64,000 nucleotides of DNA from Streptomyces sp. NBC_00249 (GTDB lineage: Bacteria; Actinomycetota; Actinomycetes; Streptomycetales; Streptomycetaceae): contig NZ_JAPEMV010000001.1 in NCBI RefSeq assembly GCF_026342355.1, positions 1,488,001 to 1,552,000 of the forward strand. Reading direction: 5' to 3'. Shown piece after piece: positions 1-10,058 of this stretch. Position numbers and translations under genes: made by a program. The notes below the pieces were generated by a model that saw nothing but the letters and a program-made list of their open reading frames with translations, searched no databases and was not told the DNA's origin. Position 1 is the stretch's first letter; every line of letters begins with the position of its first letter.

Positions 1-172
1 GGCCGCCGGCCTGGCGGAACAGGGCGTGGCCCCCCTGGACGTGGCCGAGCGGCTGACGTCCCTGGTGGAGGGCCTCAGCGAGCGCTGGCTCAGCGGTTCG
101 CTGACCCTGGAGCGGGCCCGTCAGCTACTGACCGGCGCGGTCGACGCCGAGCTGGGCCCGCGTCCCTCGTAG
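1..172 (+). CDS. C-terminal end of a probable TetR-family regulator (partial)
   Basis: The frame starting at base 2 is open from the window edge to a TAG at 170-172 and encodes 56 residues ending in AELGPRPS. The stretch LTSLVEGLSERWLSGSLTLE resembles the last helices of TetR-type ligand-binding domains, which often contain a short W-L-S/T motif near the end. The DNA-binding half lies outside the window, so the family call is tentative. The gene converges on gcl with a strong hairpin between them. Confidence 0.5.
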   Translation, partial: AAGLAEQGVAPLDVAERLTSLVEGLSERWLSGSLTLERARQLLTGAVDAELGPRPS

Positions 173-198
173 CCCGCGCACGGCCCCCGTACGTACGA

Positions 199-240
199 CA
201 GCGGCCCCCGCCCCTCCGTGAGGAGGAGCGGGGGCCGCTG
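199..240. terminator. Bidirectional hairpin terminator
   Basis: A perfect 13-bp inverted repeat has arms CAGCGGCCCCCGC (199-211) and GCGGGGGCCGCTG (228-240). The inner bases can extend the stem. It sits between two convergent genes and can serve both, as is usual in Streptomyces where U-tracts are often missing. Confidence 0.85.
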
Positions 241-287
241 CGTACCGCCAGGCCTGGACTGCCGAGTCCGCTACCTGATCCGGGGGA

Positions 288-2075
<1,788 letters not shown>

Positions 2076-2109
2076 CGAGTTCTCCTGCGGGTCTGGCGGT
2101 CAGACTGTT

Positions 2110-2146
2110 TTCCGTAATCCGGAAGTTTTGTTCTGCTATACGGAAC
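2110..2146 (-). promoter_or_regulatory. Double palindromic operator upstream of gcl
   Basis: TTCCG-TAATC-CGGAA (2110-2124) is a perfect 5+5 palindrome. A second, related imperfect one, GTTC-N9-GAAC containing CTATACGGAA, lies at 2130-2146. Their centres are 21 bp apart, two helical turns, as expected for cooperative dimers. In Streptomyces, gcl is known to be under the IclR-family allantoin regulator AllR; assigning these sites to AllR is inference. Confidence 0.6.
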
Positions 2147-2345
2147 AAGCTAAGCGGCCACCCTCCGCACGTCAAGGCGGTACGACACCCCGGAAACCAC
2201 CAAAAGGCACATCTCGTTCGGTGAGTTGCACAAATGGCCGGGCCCGCGCGAGGAATCGGCGGGAATCCACGGGCTCGCTCGCCCCGGCGGTCGCCGGTGG
2301 TGGAGCATGTACCTACGCACAGCGACGGAGGGGGCCCTGAGTCTC

Positions 2346-3263
2346 ATGGCGGAAGCGGTACCGGTGCGCTGCCCGGCGTGCCTGCGCGAGAACGGCTACA
2401 CCACCCCGGTCTTCCCCTGCGCCTGCGGGAGCCCGGTCGCACCACCCCTGGACCTCTCGGCGCCGCCCCTGCCGCTGACGCATCGCACCTGGTCGGAGAG
2501 CTGGGTGACGGTGCGGTGCGGGGCCTGCGGGCGGGAGAGCGAGTGGCCGCACCCGGAGGTCGGCTGCGGCTCGTGCGGGACGGTGGTCCTCGTTCCGGTG
2601 CATCCGCCGGAGCCGGCGGACGCGGGCGCGGGGGACGCGCCGGGCGCGCGGGACGGCGTACGGGAGGACCTGCCCGGGGCGGACCGGGCGGCGGACCCGG
2701 CGGCCGGGCGGGGGCCTCGGCGGGGTCCGGATCCGGCCACGGGGCGCCCGGCGGCGCCTCCAGCGGGACGCGACCCGCGCACCGGGACGCAGACCCCGGC
2801 GGGGTCCCGGGGCTCGTCTCCGGGCTCGGGCTCGTCCCCGGGCTCGTCCCCCGCCGTCGCCCGTACGCCGGTCCCGCGGCCGGCGTTCCGGCCCGTGACC
2901 ATCCGTACCGCCCGGGACGCGGTGATCACGGCCGCGCTGTACCTGCGCTGGCTCGGCTTCCAGGACGTCCGGCAGCCCGACGGCGTCCCGGTCCCCTCGG
3001 CGGCGGTGGACCTGCGGGCCCCGGGCGTGGTGGCCCAGGTGGACCCGACGACGGCGCCCGCCGGGCTGCGGGCGGTGGAGTGCGTCTGGCTGAACGGCCT
3101 CACGGCGTCCGCGACCAGCGTCTACTTCTCCCTCGCCGGGTACACGGAGGACGCCCGCAGCCGCGCGGACGACCTGGGGATACCGCTGTTCGTCATGGAC
3201 CTCACCGGCATGCCGCAGCCGGTCAACGACCCGGCGGACCGGCTCGTGGGGACGGGGGCCTAG
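2346..3263 (+). CDS. Zinc-ribbon protein of unknown function
   Basis: A 305-residue protein starting at the ATG of MAEAVPVRCPACLREN. The first 85 residues hold four Cys pairs (CPAC, CACG, CGAC, CGSC), which look like two zinc ribbons. A low-complexity Gly/Pro/Arg/Ala linker of about 120 residues follows. A C-terminal domain of about 115 residues begins near VTIRTARDAVITAALYLRWLGF and looks like a compact nuclease-like or restriction-like fold, with a core of the form VVAQVDPTT and VECVWLNG. No signal peptide or membrane segment is seen. I do not recognise a named family. An upstream in-frame extension exists but has no recognisable motif, so the internal ATG was chosen. Confidence 0.75.
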   Translation: MAEAVPVRCPACLRENGYTTPVFPCACGSPVAPPLDLSAPPLPLTHRTWSESWVTVRCGACGRESEWPHPEVGCGSCGTVVLVPVHPPEPADAGAGDAPGARDGVREDLPGADRAADPAAGRGPRRGPDPATGRPAAPPAGRDPRTGTQTPAGSRGSSPGSGSSPGSSPAVARTPVPRPAFRPVTIRTARDAVITAALYLRWLGFQDVRQPDGVPVPSAAVDLRAPGVVAQVDPTTAPAGLRAVECVWLNGLTASATSVYFSLAGYTEDARSRADDLGIPLFVMDLTGMPQPVNDPADRLVGTGA

Positions 3264-3277
3264 GCTCGGAGGCTGTT

Positions 3278-3307
3278 GGTTTCAGTTTTGGCGGTTTCAG
3301 TTTTGGC
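3278..3307. repeat. Perfect 15-bp tandem duplication
   Basis: GGTTTCAGTTTTGGC occurs twice head to tail (3278-3292, 3293-3307) in the short gap before the glutathione peroxidase gene. It is AT-richer than its surroundings. It could be part of the gpx promoter or a replication-slippage duplication. Confidence 0.8.
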
Positions 3308-3342
3308 CGGCCGCAACGCCCCTTCCTGCCGAGGAGAGCCCG

Positions 3343-3831
3343 ATGAGCCTGTACGACATCCCGCTGACCACCCTGGACGACGAGCCCACGAGCCTCGCGG
3401 CCCACAAGGGCAAGGCCGTCCTGCTGGTGAACACGGCCTCGCAGTGCGGGCTCACCCCCCAGTACTCGGGGCTGGCCCGTCTGCAGTTCAAGTACGAGGA
3501 GAAGGGCTTCACCGTCATCGGCGTGCCCTGCAACCAGTTCGGCGGCCAGGAGCCGGGCAACGCGGAGGACATCCAGACCTTCTGCGCGGCCGGCTTCGGC
3601 GTGACCTTCCCGATGCTGGAGAAGACCGAGGTGAACGGTGAGAACCGGCACCCGCTGTACGCGGAGCTGGTGAAGACCGCCGACGCCGAGGGTGAGGCGG
3701 GGGACATCCAGTGGAACTTCGAGAAGTTCCTGATCTCCCCCGCCGGTGAGGTCGTCGCGCGCTTCCGCCCGCGTACCGAGCCGGAGTCCGCCGAGGTCAT
3801 CGCGGCGATCGAGGCGCAGCTGCCGGGCTGA
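3343..3831 (+). CDS. Glutathione peroxidase family (thioredoxin-type, Cys) peroxidase
   Basis: A 162-residue thiol peroxidase that reduces hydrogen peroxide and lipid peroxides. The catalytic tetrad is visible: Cys35 in NTASQCG, Gln69 in CNQFGGQEPG, and Trp124-Asn125 in WNFEKFL. Cys81 is placed like the resolving Cys of non-seleno, thioredoxin-dependent members, so thioredoxin or mycothiol rather than glutathione is the likely reductant in an actinomycete. There is no signal peptide, so it is cytoplasmic. GAGGAG precedes the start. The gene converges on the acyl-CoA synthetase with a 22-bp gap. Confidence 0.93.
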   Translation: MSLYDIPLTTLDDEPTSLAAHKGKAVLLVNTASQCGLTPQYSGLARLQFKYEEKGFTVIGVPCNQFGGQEPGNAEDIQTFCAAGFGVTFPMLEKTEVNGENRHPLYAELVKTADAEGEAGDIQWNFEKFLISPAGEVVARFRPRTEPESAEVIAAIEAQLPG

Positions 3832-3853
3832 TCCTTCGGTGCTGTTCCGTCGG

Positions 3854-5560
3854 TCAGCCCAGGTCGGCCTCGTCGTACTCCACGCCCGGGCCGGCCGGGC
3901 CGGCGGCGGTGAGCTCGCGGAGCTCGACGCGGCGGATCTTGCCGGACACCGTCTTGGGGAGTTCGGCGAACTCGATGCGGCGGATCCTCTTGTACGGGGA
4001 GAGGACCGCCCGGGAGTGCTCGAAGAGCGCCCGGGCGGTCTCCTTCCCGGGCTCCCATCCGGCGGCGAGGGTGACGTACGCCTTCGGGACGGCCAGCCGC
4101 AGCGGGTCCGGGGCCGGTACGACGGCCGCCTCGGCGACGGCCTCGTGCTCCAGCAGGGCGCTCTCCAGCTCGAACGGGCTGATCTTGTAGTCGGAGGCCT
4201 TGAAGACGTCATCGGCCCGGCCCACGTAGGTGAGGTAGCCGTCGGCGTCGCGCGAGGCGATGTCCCCGGTGCGGTAGAGCCCGTCCGCCATGGCCTCGGC
4301 GGTGCGCTCCGGGTCGTCGCGGTAGCCGGTCATCACCCCGGCGGGGGCGGGGCGCAGGTCCACGCACAGCTCACCCTCTTCGGGGGACTCCTCGCCGGTG
4401 ACGGGGTCGAGGAGGACGATCTCGTAGCCGGGTGCCGGGCGGCCCATGGAGCCGGGCTTGACCGGGACGCCGGGGAAGTTGCCGACCTGGAGGGTGGTCT
4501 CGGTCTGGCCGAAGCCGTCGCGGATGGTGACGCCCCACGCGTCCCGGACCCGTTCGATGACCTCGGGATTGAGGGGCTCGCCCGCGGCGACGGCCTCGCG
4601 CGGGGGGCTCTGGAGCTGGGTGAGGTCCGACTGGATCAGCATCCGCCACACGGTGGGCGGGGCGCAGAAGGTGGTGACCCCGCCCCGGTCCATCTCGGCC
4701 ATCAGCCGCTGCGCGTCGAAGCGGGCGTAGTTGTGGACGAAGACGGTCGCGCCGGCGTTCCAGGGGGCGAAGAGGTTGGACCAGGCGTGCTTGGCCCAGC
4801 CCGGTGAGGCGATGTTGAGGTGGACGTCGCCGGGGCGCAGCCCGAGCCAGTACATCGTCGACAGGTGCCCGATCGGGTACGAGGCGTGCGTGTGCTCGAC
4901 CAGCTTGGGGCGGGCGGTGGTGCCCGAGGTGAAGTACAGCATCAGCGGATCACTGGCGAGGGTGGCTCCGTACCCGCCCTCGGGGCTGAAATTCCCGTCA
5001 GCCCGGTACATCTCCTCCAGCCTGCGCCAGCCGGCGGGTACGTCGGGCCCGGCCGCGATCCGCGTGTAGGTGCCCGGGACCCCCTCGAACTTGGGGGTGT
5101 CCTCCGTACGGGCGATGACGTGACGCACCCGGCCCCGCTCGACGCGGTCGCGCAGGTCGGCCGGGCCGAGCAGCGGGGTGGCGGGGATGACGACGGCGCG
5201 CAGCTTCATCGCGGCGAGCATCACCTCCCACAGCTCGCGCTGGTTGCCGAGCATCACCAGGATCCGGTCGCCGGCGGCGACGCCCTGGGCGCGCAGCCAG
5301 TTCGCGGCGGACGCGGAGCGCCGGCTCATCTCCTCGTAGGAGACGCCCCGGCTGGTGCCGTCCTCCTCGACGATCCGCAGGGCGTCCGCGCCGTTGCCCT
5401 CGGCGATGCGGTCGAACCAGTCGAGGGCCCAGTTGAAGCGCTCGGGGCGGGGCCAGGTGAAGCCGGCGCGGGCGGCCTCGTACTCCCCCCGGTGCGCGAG
5501 GAGGAAGTCCCGGGCGGCCAGGAAGCTGTCGGTGGCGCTGTTCTCCGTCATGACAGGCAT
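3854..5560 (-). CDS. AMP-forming acyl-CoA synthetase (medium-chain/aryl type)
   Basis: A 568-residue member of the adenylate-forming superfamily that activates a carboxylic acid as acyl-AMP and then acyl-CoA. The P-loop-like motif is TSGTTARPK (211-219), followed by GFGQTE, YRTGD (hinge) and the catalytic Lys541 in PKTVSGKIRR. The layout (short N-terminal helix, early conserved FNWALDWFD) matches medium-chain and benzoate-type CoA ligases; the true substrate cannot be read. A second ATG three codons in is an equally good start. It is followed on the same strand from upstream by the AlkZ-like gene but has its own gap, so it is probably transcribed alone. Confidence 0.9.
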   Translation of the reverse strand: MPVMTENSATDSFLAARDFLLAHRGEYEAARAGFTWPRPERFNWALDWFDRIAEGNGADALRIVEEDGTSRGVSYEEMSRRSASAANWLRAQGVAAGDRILVMLGNQRELWEVMLAAMKLRAVVIPATPLLGPADLRDRVERGRVRHVIARTEDTPKFEGVPGTYTRIAAGPDVPAGWRRLEEMYRADGNFSPEGGYGATLASDPLMLYFTSGTTARPKLVEHTHASYPIGHLSTMYWLGLRPGDVHLNIASPGWAKHAWSNLFAPWNAGATVFVHNYARFDAQRLMAEMDRGGVTTFCAPPTVWRMLIQSDLTQLQSPPREAVAAGEPLNPEVIERVRDAWGVTIRDGFGQTETTLQVGNFPGVPVKPGSMGRPAPGYEIVLLDPVTGEESPEEGELCVDLRPAPAGVMTGYRDDPERTAEAMADGLYRTGDIASRDADGYLTYVGRADDVFKASDYKISPFELESALLEHEAVAEAAVVPAPDPLRLAVPKAYVTLAAGWEPGKETARALFEHSRAVLSPYKRIRRIEFAELPKTVSGKIRRVELRELTAAGPAGPGVEYDEADLG

Positions 5561-5596
5561 CGTGCCGCGCCGGGCGGGGCCTCCACCAGGCCGGCG

Positions 5597-5626
5597 TCAG
5601 CCGTGGATTGATCAGCCGTGGATTGA
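5597..5626. repeat. Perfect 15-bp tandem duplication across a stop codon
   Basis: TCAGCCGTGGATTGA is present twice (5597-5611, 5612-5626). On the minus strand each copy ends in TGA in the same frame, so the duplication doubled the last codons and stop of the AlkZ-like gene without changing the protein. Confidence 0.85.
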
Positions 5627-6742
5627 CCCGAAGCGCACGGGCCCGGCGCCCCGGCCCATCCCGGCGAGCAGGGCCTCTCCTTCGGCGACGATCTCCTCCT
5701 GGACGCCCTTGGCGCATTCGCCGAACAGCTCCACCACGAGCCCGTCCGTGTCCCCGTCCCCGTTCGCCTCGACCTTCCACAGCCCGGCGAGGAATCCGTC
5801 GACGAGCAGCGCGCAGTGGGCCTGGTTCCCGGTCCAGATGCGGCTCTTGCTCTCCGGGCTGAGGACGCGGGAGCGGTCGGCGTGCGAGAGCAGCAGGTTG
5901 TCGAACTCCGGGAGGAAGCGCGGCGGCGCCGGGGTGTCTGCGTCGGGGCGCGGGGCGTCGGGGAGATCGAACAGCTCGGTCCCGTTCCCGTCCTGGAAGG
6001 CGAGCAGGCGCGGGCGCAGCCGCTCGAAGACCTCGCGCAGACGGGTGAGACCGGCCCAGGTCTGCATGTCCTTGACGGATGCGGGACCGAAGGCACCGAG
6101 GTAGCGCAGCACCAGGCCGTCGATCGCCTGCCCCTCCTGCTCGCGCTCGTGCCCTTCGGACTCCCCGATCCACCGCGCCGCGGTGGTGAGCCGCACCTGG
6201 CCGCTGCGCCCCCACACCCCGCGGGGGGTGACCTGTACGAGCGGGAGCAGGCAGCGCGCGGCGACGGACAGGGACTGCGGGTCGGCGCCGGGCCACTCTT
6301 CGAGCAGTTCCTCGCGGATCTCCCCCATGGTGCGCGGCTCGGCCTCGACGAAGGCGCGGGCCCGCGCGGCGAGCCGGCCGAGGTCCACGCCCACCAGGCC
6401 CTTGCGGAAGTAGCCGACCTCGCGGTCCCGGGCGGCCTGGACGAGCGGCCGCAGGGTCAGGGCGTCGTGGGCGGTGTGGGTGTGGATGGTGGACCGCATG
6501 GTGACCATCCGGACCACCCGCCGCGCCTCCATGAGCTCCGCCAGCTCGCCCGGCCGGAAACCGGCGAGCCGGGCGTGCAGCTGGTAGTACGGCGGCTTGA
6601 CGTTCTGCGCCTGGAGTCCGACCAGGTGCGTCACGGCGTCCTCGGCGGACATCTCGGCGCGGCTCAGCAGCAGCTGCCGGGCGAGCGTGGCACGGTTCAG
6701 TGCGCGGGTGTCGAGTACGGGATTCGTTGTCCTGGAGGCCAT
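5612..6742 (-). CDS. AlkZ-like winged-helix DNA glycosylase (HTH_42 family)
   Basis: A 376-residue protein of the family of AlkZ (azinomycin-resistance glycosylase) and YcaQ/AlkX, built from tandem winged-helix domains that unhook interstrand crosslinks or excise bulky alkylated bases. The family active site is a Q-x-Q or Q-x-D motif; here VGLQAQNVKP gives Gln44 and Gln46, the AlkZ (QxQ) form. The following IHTHTAHDAL and late LLVDGFLAGLWK stretches also fit the family. A TAGCGT -10-like box ends eight bases before the ATG, so the transcript may be nearly leaderless. A perfect 9+5+9 palindrome lies just upstream. QxQ members often occur in biosynthetic clusters as self-resistance, but this one stands alone. 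Confidence 0.85.
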   Translation of the reverse strand: MASRTTNPVLDTRALNRATLARQLLLSRAEMSAEDAVTHLVGLQAQNVKPPYYQLHARLAGFRPGELAELMEARRVVRMVTMRSTIHTHTAHDALTLRPLVQAARDREVGYFRKGLVGVDLGRLAARARAFVEAEPRTMGEIREELLEEWPGADPQSLSVAARCLLPLVQVTPRGVWGRSGQVRLTTAARWIGESEGHEREQEGQAIDGLVLRYLGAFGPASVKDMQTWAGLTRLREVFERLRPRLLAFQDGNGTELFDLPDAPRPDADTPAPPRFLPEFDNLLLSHADRSRVLSPESKSRIWTGNQAHCALLVDGFLAGLWKVEANGDGDTDGLVVELFGECAKGVQEEIVAEGEALLAGMGRGAGPVRFGSIHG

Positions 6743-6761
6743 GACTGCACGCTAGCCGCCC

Positions 6762-6784
6762 TTGCGGACACATTCTGTCCGCAA
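6762..6784 (-). promoter_or_regulatory. Perfect palindromic operator before the AlkZ-like gene
   Basis: TTGCGGACA-CATTC-TGTCCGCAA is a perfect 9+5+9 inverted repeat centred 31 bp upstream of the glycosylase start, in the promoter region shared with the divergent corA. Its size and symmetry suggest a dimeric repressor site. No regulator gene is adjacent, so the cognate factor is unknown. Confidence 0.65.
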
Positions 6785-6851
6785 ACCGATATGCCCCGAT
6801 TACCCGCCCCCGCCCACCGCCGTCCCCACCACCCACGGGAGCTGACCTGCG

Positions 6852-8006
6852 ATGCCGGAGCGCCCAGACCGCCGCCCCTCACCGTCCGCGAAGCGCTCGG
6901 GCTGGCTCCGCCCGCCCGGCGGCCCCGCCTCCACTCCCCCGGGCGCCACCCCGCCGGCGTCCCCGGCCGCCGTGCCCGCGAACCACCACAGCGTCGTCGA
7001 CTCCGCCGTCTACCGCGACGGCCGCCGCGTGGCCTCCCCGGCCACCCTCGCCGAGACCTTCCGGCAGCTGCGCGAACAGCCCGACGGCATGGCCTGGATC
7101 GGCCTGCACCGCCCGACGGAGACCGAACTCCACTCCCTGGCGGCCGAGTTCGACCTCCACCCGCTCGCGATCGAGGACGCCCAGGAGGCCCACCAGCGCC
7201 CCAAGCTGGAGCGCTACGGCGAAACCCTCTTCGTCGTCCTGCGCGCGGCCCGCTACCTCGACGCCCTGGAGGAGGTCGACTTCGGCGAACTCCACGTCTT
7301 CGTCGGCCCGGACTTCCTGATCACGGTCCGCCACGGCGCCGCCCCCGACCTCTCCGCCGTCCGCCGCCGCATGGAGGAGACCCCGGACCTCCTCTCCCTC
7401 GGCCCGGAGGCCGCCCTGTACGCGATCCTCGACGCGGTGGTCGACGGGTACGCCCCGGTCGTCGCCGGCGTCCAGAACGACATGGACGAGATCGAGACCG
7501 AGGTCTTCCGCGGCGACCCGGAGGTCTCCCGCCGCATCTACGAACTCTCCCGCGAAATGGTCGAGTTCCAACGCGCCACCCGCCCCCTGGTCGGCATGCT
7601 CCACGCCCTGATGGCCGGCTTCGCCAAGTACGGCACGGACGAGGAACTCCAGCGCTACCTCCGCGACGTCGCCGACCACGTGACCCACACCAGCGAACGC
7701 GTCGACGGCTTCCGCCAGGCCCTGACCGAAATCCTCACGGTCAACGCCACCCTGGTCTCCCAACAACAGAACGCCGAAATGCGCGCCCTGGCCGAAGCGG
7801 GCTTCGAACAGAACGAGGAAATCAAGAAGATCTCCTCGTGGGCGGCAATCTTGTTTGCACCCACACTCGTAGGAACCATCTACGGCATGAACTTTGAGTC
7901 CATGCCCGAGTTGGGCTGGACCTTCGGATACCCCCTTGCGATCTGCCTCATGGGGATGGTTTGCGTCAGTTTGTATGTGATTTTCAAGCGACGGGACTGG
8001 CTCTAA
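6852..8006 (+). CDS. corA: CorA-family magnesium/cobalt channel, with a replaced 3' end
   Basis: A 384-residue divalent-cation channel. It has a Pro-rich cytoplasmic N-terminus (1-45), an alpha/beta and long-helix cytoplasmic domain, and two C-terminal membrane helices. The signature YGMN is at 344-347 at the mouth of the pore, followed by the conserved basic end KRRDWL. Codon use changes abruptly at about 7844: before it almost every codon ends in G or C, after it TTG, TTT, GCA, GTA and TAA appear while the protein stays a normal CorA. The displaced native 3' sequence is found downstream at 19504-19590 and 21724-21765, so the 3' end was supplied by inserted DNA. Confidence 0.95.
   Translation: MPERPDRRPSPSAKRSGWLRPPGGPASTPPGATPPASPAAVPANHHSVVDSAVYRDGRRVASPATLAETFRQLREQPDGMAWIGLHRPTETELHSLAAEFDLHPLAIEDAQEAHQRPKLERYGETLFVVLRAARYLDALEEVDFGELHVFVGPDFLITVRHGAAPDLSAVRRRMEETPDLLSLGPEAALYAILDAVVDGYAPVVAGVQNDMDEIETEVFRGDPEVSRRIYELSREMVEFQRATRPLVGMLHALMAGFAKYGTDEELQRYLRDVADHVTHTSERVDGFRQALTEILTVNATLVSQQQNAEMRALAEAGFEQNEEIKKISSWAAILFAPTLVGTIYGMNFESMPELGWTFGYPLAICLMGMVCVSLYVIFKRRDWL
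7822..7843 (+). other. attL-like junction in corA
   Basis: These 22 bases, inside the corA codons for KKISSW, are identical to 19504-19525. Native corA is on the left of this copy and foreign, low-GC, synonymous corA coding is on the right; at 19504-19525 the native corA continuation is on the right. That is the arrangement left by site-specific integration into the 3' end of a gene. No integrase gene is present to confirm it. Confidence 0.6.
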
Positions 8007-8084
8007 GCCCCTCGCGTGACGCTCAGTCATCCTTCGCACTTCGCTTTCGCATCACTCACAGATCGACCCCGAAGCAGCCGTGGG

Positions 8085-8240
8085 GGGTCTCTGGGGGGAA
8101 TAGATGCGGGCGATCTCCTCGCCCTGCCCCGGCAAGCCTATGACCAGCCTCTTTTGTGCGTCGGAAAGCCCTGGGGGGAATCCGGGGAGAAACGAATGGC
8201 AATCGGGCGCATCACAGACAGTGCCCTCCATGCGACTTTC
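8085..8240. repeat. Post-corA repeat, copy A
   Basis: This non-coding stretch (starting at GGGGGGAATAGATGCGGG and running through GGGGGGAATCCGGGGAGAA to CATCACAGACAGTG) recurs in diverged form at 19632-19846, again directly after corA 3' sequence. It therefore belongs to the left end of the inserted unit. Several GGGGGGAAT motifs stand out within it and at 19340-19395. The gap 8007-8349 has no convincing gene. Confidence 0.7.
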
Positions 8241-8299
8241 GTCCGACATTCCTCCGCCCCCGCCACGCATCCCGGCGAGCGCCAGGAGCGCTTAGCCAG

Positions 8300-8327
8300 C
8301 AGCCCCGGCTCCGCTGAGCCGGGGCTG
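8300..8327. terminator. Hairpin terminator of the TPP-enzyme gene
   Basis: CAGCCCCGGCTC (8300-8311) and GAGCCGGGGCTG (8316-8327) form a perfect 12-bp stem with a CGCT loop, 22 bases past the stop of the leftward TPP-enzyme gene. Confidence 0.85.
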
Positions 8328-8349
8328 GAACCTGAGGTCTTCGGCAGGC

Positions 8350-9996
8350 CTACAGGCCACTTCCCCGGGCCGCATCGAGGTGGGTGGGGGCGAACATGCG
8401 GAGCAGGGCGGGGAGAACAACGACGCTCGGGCCGGGGGTTGCCAGGGCTGCGGCGAGGTCGTGTTCCAGGTCGGGTGGGCTGGTCAGTGTGGCCGGGACG
8501 CCGAAGGACTCGGCGAGGCGGACGAAGTCCGGGCGGGTGAGTTCGGTGGCGGTGGCCCCGCCGAAGGTGTCGGTCATGTACTCGCGCAGGATGCCGTAGC
8601 CGCCGTCGTCGACGATCAGCCAGGTGACGTCGAGGTCGAGTTGGCGAGCTGTGGCGAGCTCGGCTATCGAGTACATCGCCCCGCCGTCCCCGGAGACGGC
8701 GAGCACCGGGCGGACCGGAGCGGCGACCGCCGCTCCGAGGGCCGCGGGGAATCCGTAGCCGAGGCCGCCGGCGGCCTGTGCGGAGTGCATGGCGTTCGGT
8801 CGGCGGGCGTCGAAGGCGGACCAGGCCCAGTAGCCGAGGATCGTCATGTCGAAGAAGACCGGGGAGTCGTCGGGCAGGGCGCGTCGCAGGGCGGCCAGCA
8901 GTTCGCGTTCCGGTTCCAGGTCCTGTTCGTCGAGTCGGGCCTGGATCCGTTTGAGGAGGCCGGCCGCCACCTCCTCGGCTCGGCCGTCCGGTTCCCTGGC
9001 CGGGATGGAGTTGTACAGGGCGGCCAGGGCGAGCCGGGCGTCGGCGTGGATGCCGAAGGCGGGATGGTTGGACTCCAGCTTGCCTAGGTCGGCCTCGATC
9101 TGGATCAGCCGGCCTCGCGGTGCGAGGGTGTGGTAGTTGCTGGAGAGTTCGCCCAGACCGGATCCGACGACCAGCAGGACGTCGGCGTCTTCGAGGAGGC
9201 CGGTGGTGTGGCGGTCCTCCAGCCAGGACTGGAGGGAAAGCGGGTGCTCCCACGGGAAGGCGCCCTTCGCGCCGTAGGTGGAGGCCACGGGGGCGCGCAG
9301 CAGCTCGGCGAGCAGGAGGAGTTCCGAGGTGGCCCCCGCGCGCACCACTCCGCCACCCGCCAGGATGACCGGCCGCTCGGCCTGCGCCAGGAGCAGGGCC
9401 GCCTCGGCGATCAGCTCGGGCCGGGGGATTAGGGGGCGTGGCTCGGCTCGCAGGCCGGTCACCGGGGGGACCGTGGTGGGGGCCAGGAGTACGTCCTGCG
9501 GGATCTCCATCCAGACCGGGCCGTACGGCACGGTGAGTGCGGACTCCCAGGCGGCGGCCAGAGCGGAGGGGATCTGCGAGGCGGTGCGCGCGGTGTGTAC
9601 GGACTTCACGACGTCGCGGAAGCTGGCCTGCTGGTCGGTGAGTTCGTGGAGGTAGCCGCGGCGGCGGCCGCCGAGTCCGGCCGAGGGGATCTGGCTGGAC
9701 ACGGCGAGGACCGGGACGGAGGCGGCCGCGGCCTCCTGGAGGGCGGCGAGTGAGGTGAGTGCGCCCGGTCCGGTCGAGAGGAACAGGGGCGCTACCGTTT
9801 CGGCGGTGCGGGCGTAGCCGTCGGCGGCGAAGCCGGCGTTGTTCTCGACCCGCAGGCCCACGTAGCGCAGCGGGGAGCGGCGCAGCGCGTCGAAGAGGCC
9901 CAGGGCGTGCTGGCCGGGGAGGCCGAAGACGCATTCGGCGCCGAGTGCGGTGAGTGATTCGACGACGAGGTCGCCGCCGTTGCGAACGTGGTTCAA
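8350..9996 (-). CDS. Thiamine-diphosphate-dependent decarboxylase/acetolactate-synthase-like enzyme
   Basis: A 548-residue three-domain ThDP enzyme. The N-terminal pyrimidine-binding domain has the catalytic Glu51 (LRVENNAGFAADGYART), the middle domain reads RPVILAGGGVVRAGA, and the C-terminal domain has GDGGAMYS and DDGGYG in place of the usual GDG...NN. It is related to acetolactate synthases and benzoylformate decarboxylases; the presence of Glu51 separates it from gcl. The start is a TTG with GGAGG six bases upstream; no ATG or GTG start fits. It follows a class II aldolase remnant 62 bp upstream on the same strand and faces a PucR remnant, so it was probably the second gene of a PucR-controlled operon whose promoter has been deleted. 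Confidence 0.88.
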   Translation of the reverse strand: MNHVRNGGDLVVESLTALGAECVFGLPGQHALGLFDALRRSPLRYVGLRVENNAGFAADGYARTAETVAPLFLSTGPGALTSLAALQEAAAASVPVLAVSSQIPSAGLGGRRRGYLHELTDQQASFRDVVKSVHTARTASQIPSALAAAWESALTVPYGPVWMEIPQDVLLAPTTVPPVTGLRAEPRPLIPRPELIAEAALLLAQAERPVILAGGGVVRAGATSELLLLAELLRAPVASTYGAKGAFPWEHPLSLQSWLEDRHTTGLLEDADVLLVVGSGLGELSSNYHTLAPRGRLIQIEADLGKLESNHPAFGIHADARLALAALYNSIPAREPDGRAEEVAAGLLKRIQARLDEQDLEPERELLAALRRALPDDSPVFFDMTILGYWAWSAFDARRPNAMHSAQAAGGLGYGFPAALGAAVAAPVRPVLAVSGDGGAMYSIAELATARQLDLDVTWLIVDDGGYGILREYMTDTFGGATATELTRPDFVRLAESFGVPATLTSPPDLEHDLAAALATPGPSVVVLPALLRMFAPTHLDAARGSGL

Positions 9997-10058
9997 CGGA
10001 CACCTCCAGCAAGGGTCTTGGCCGTCCGGGCGCGTGTTGCGGTATTCATCAGCGCCTC

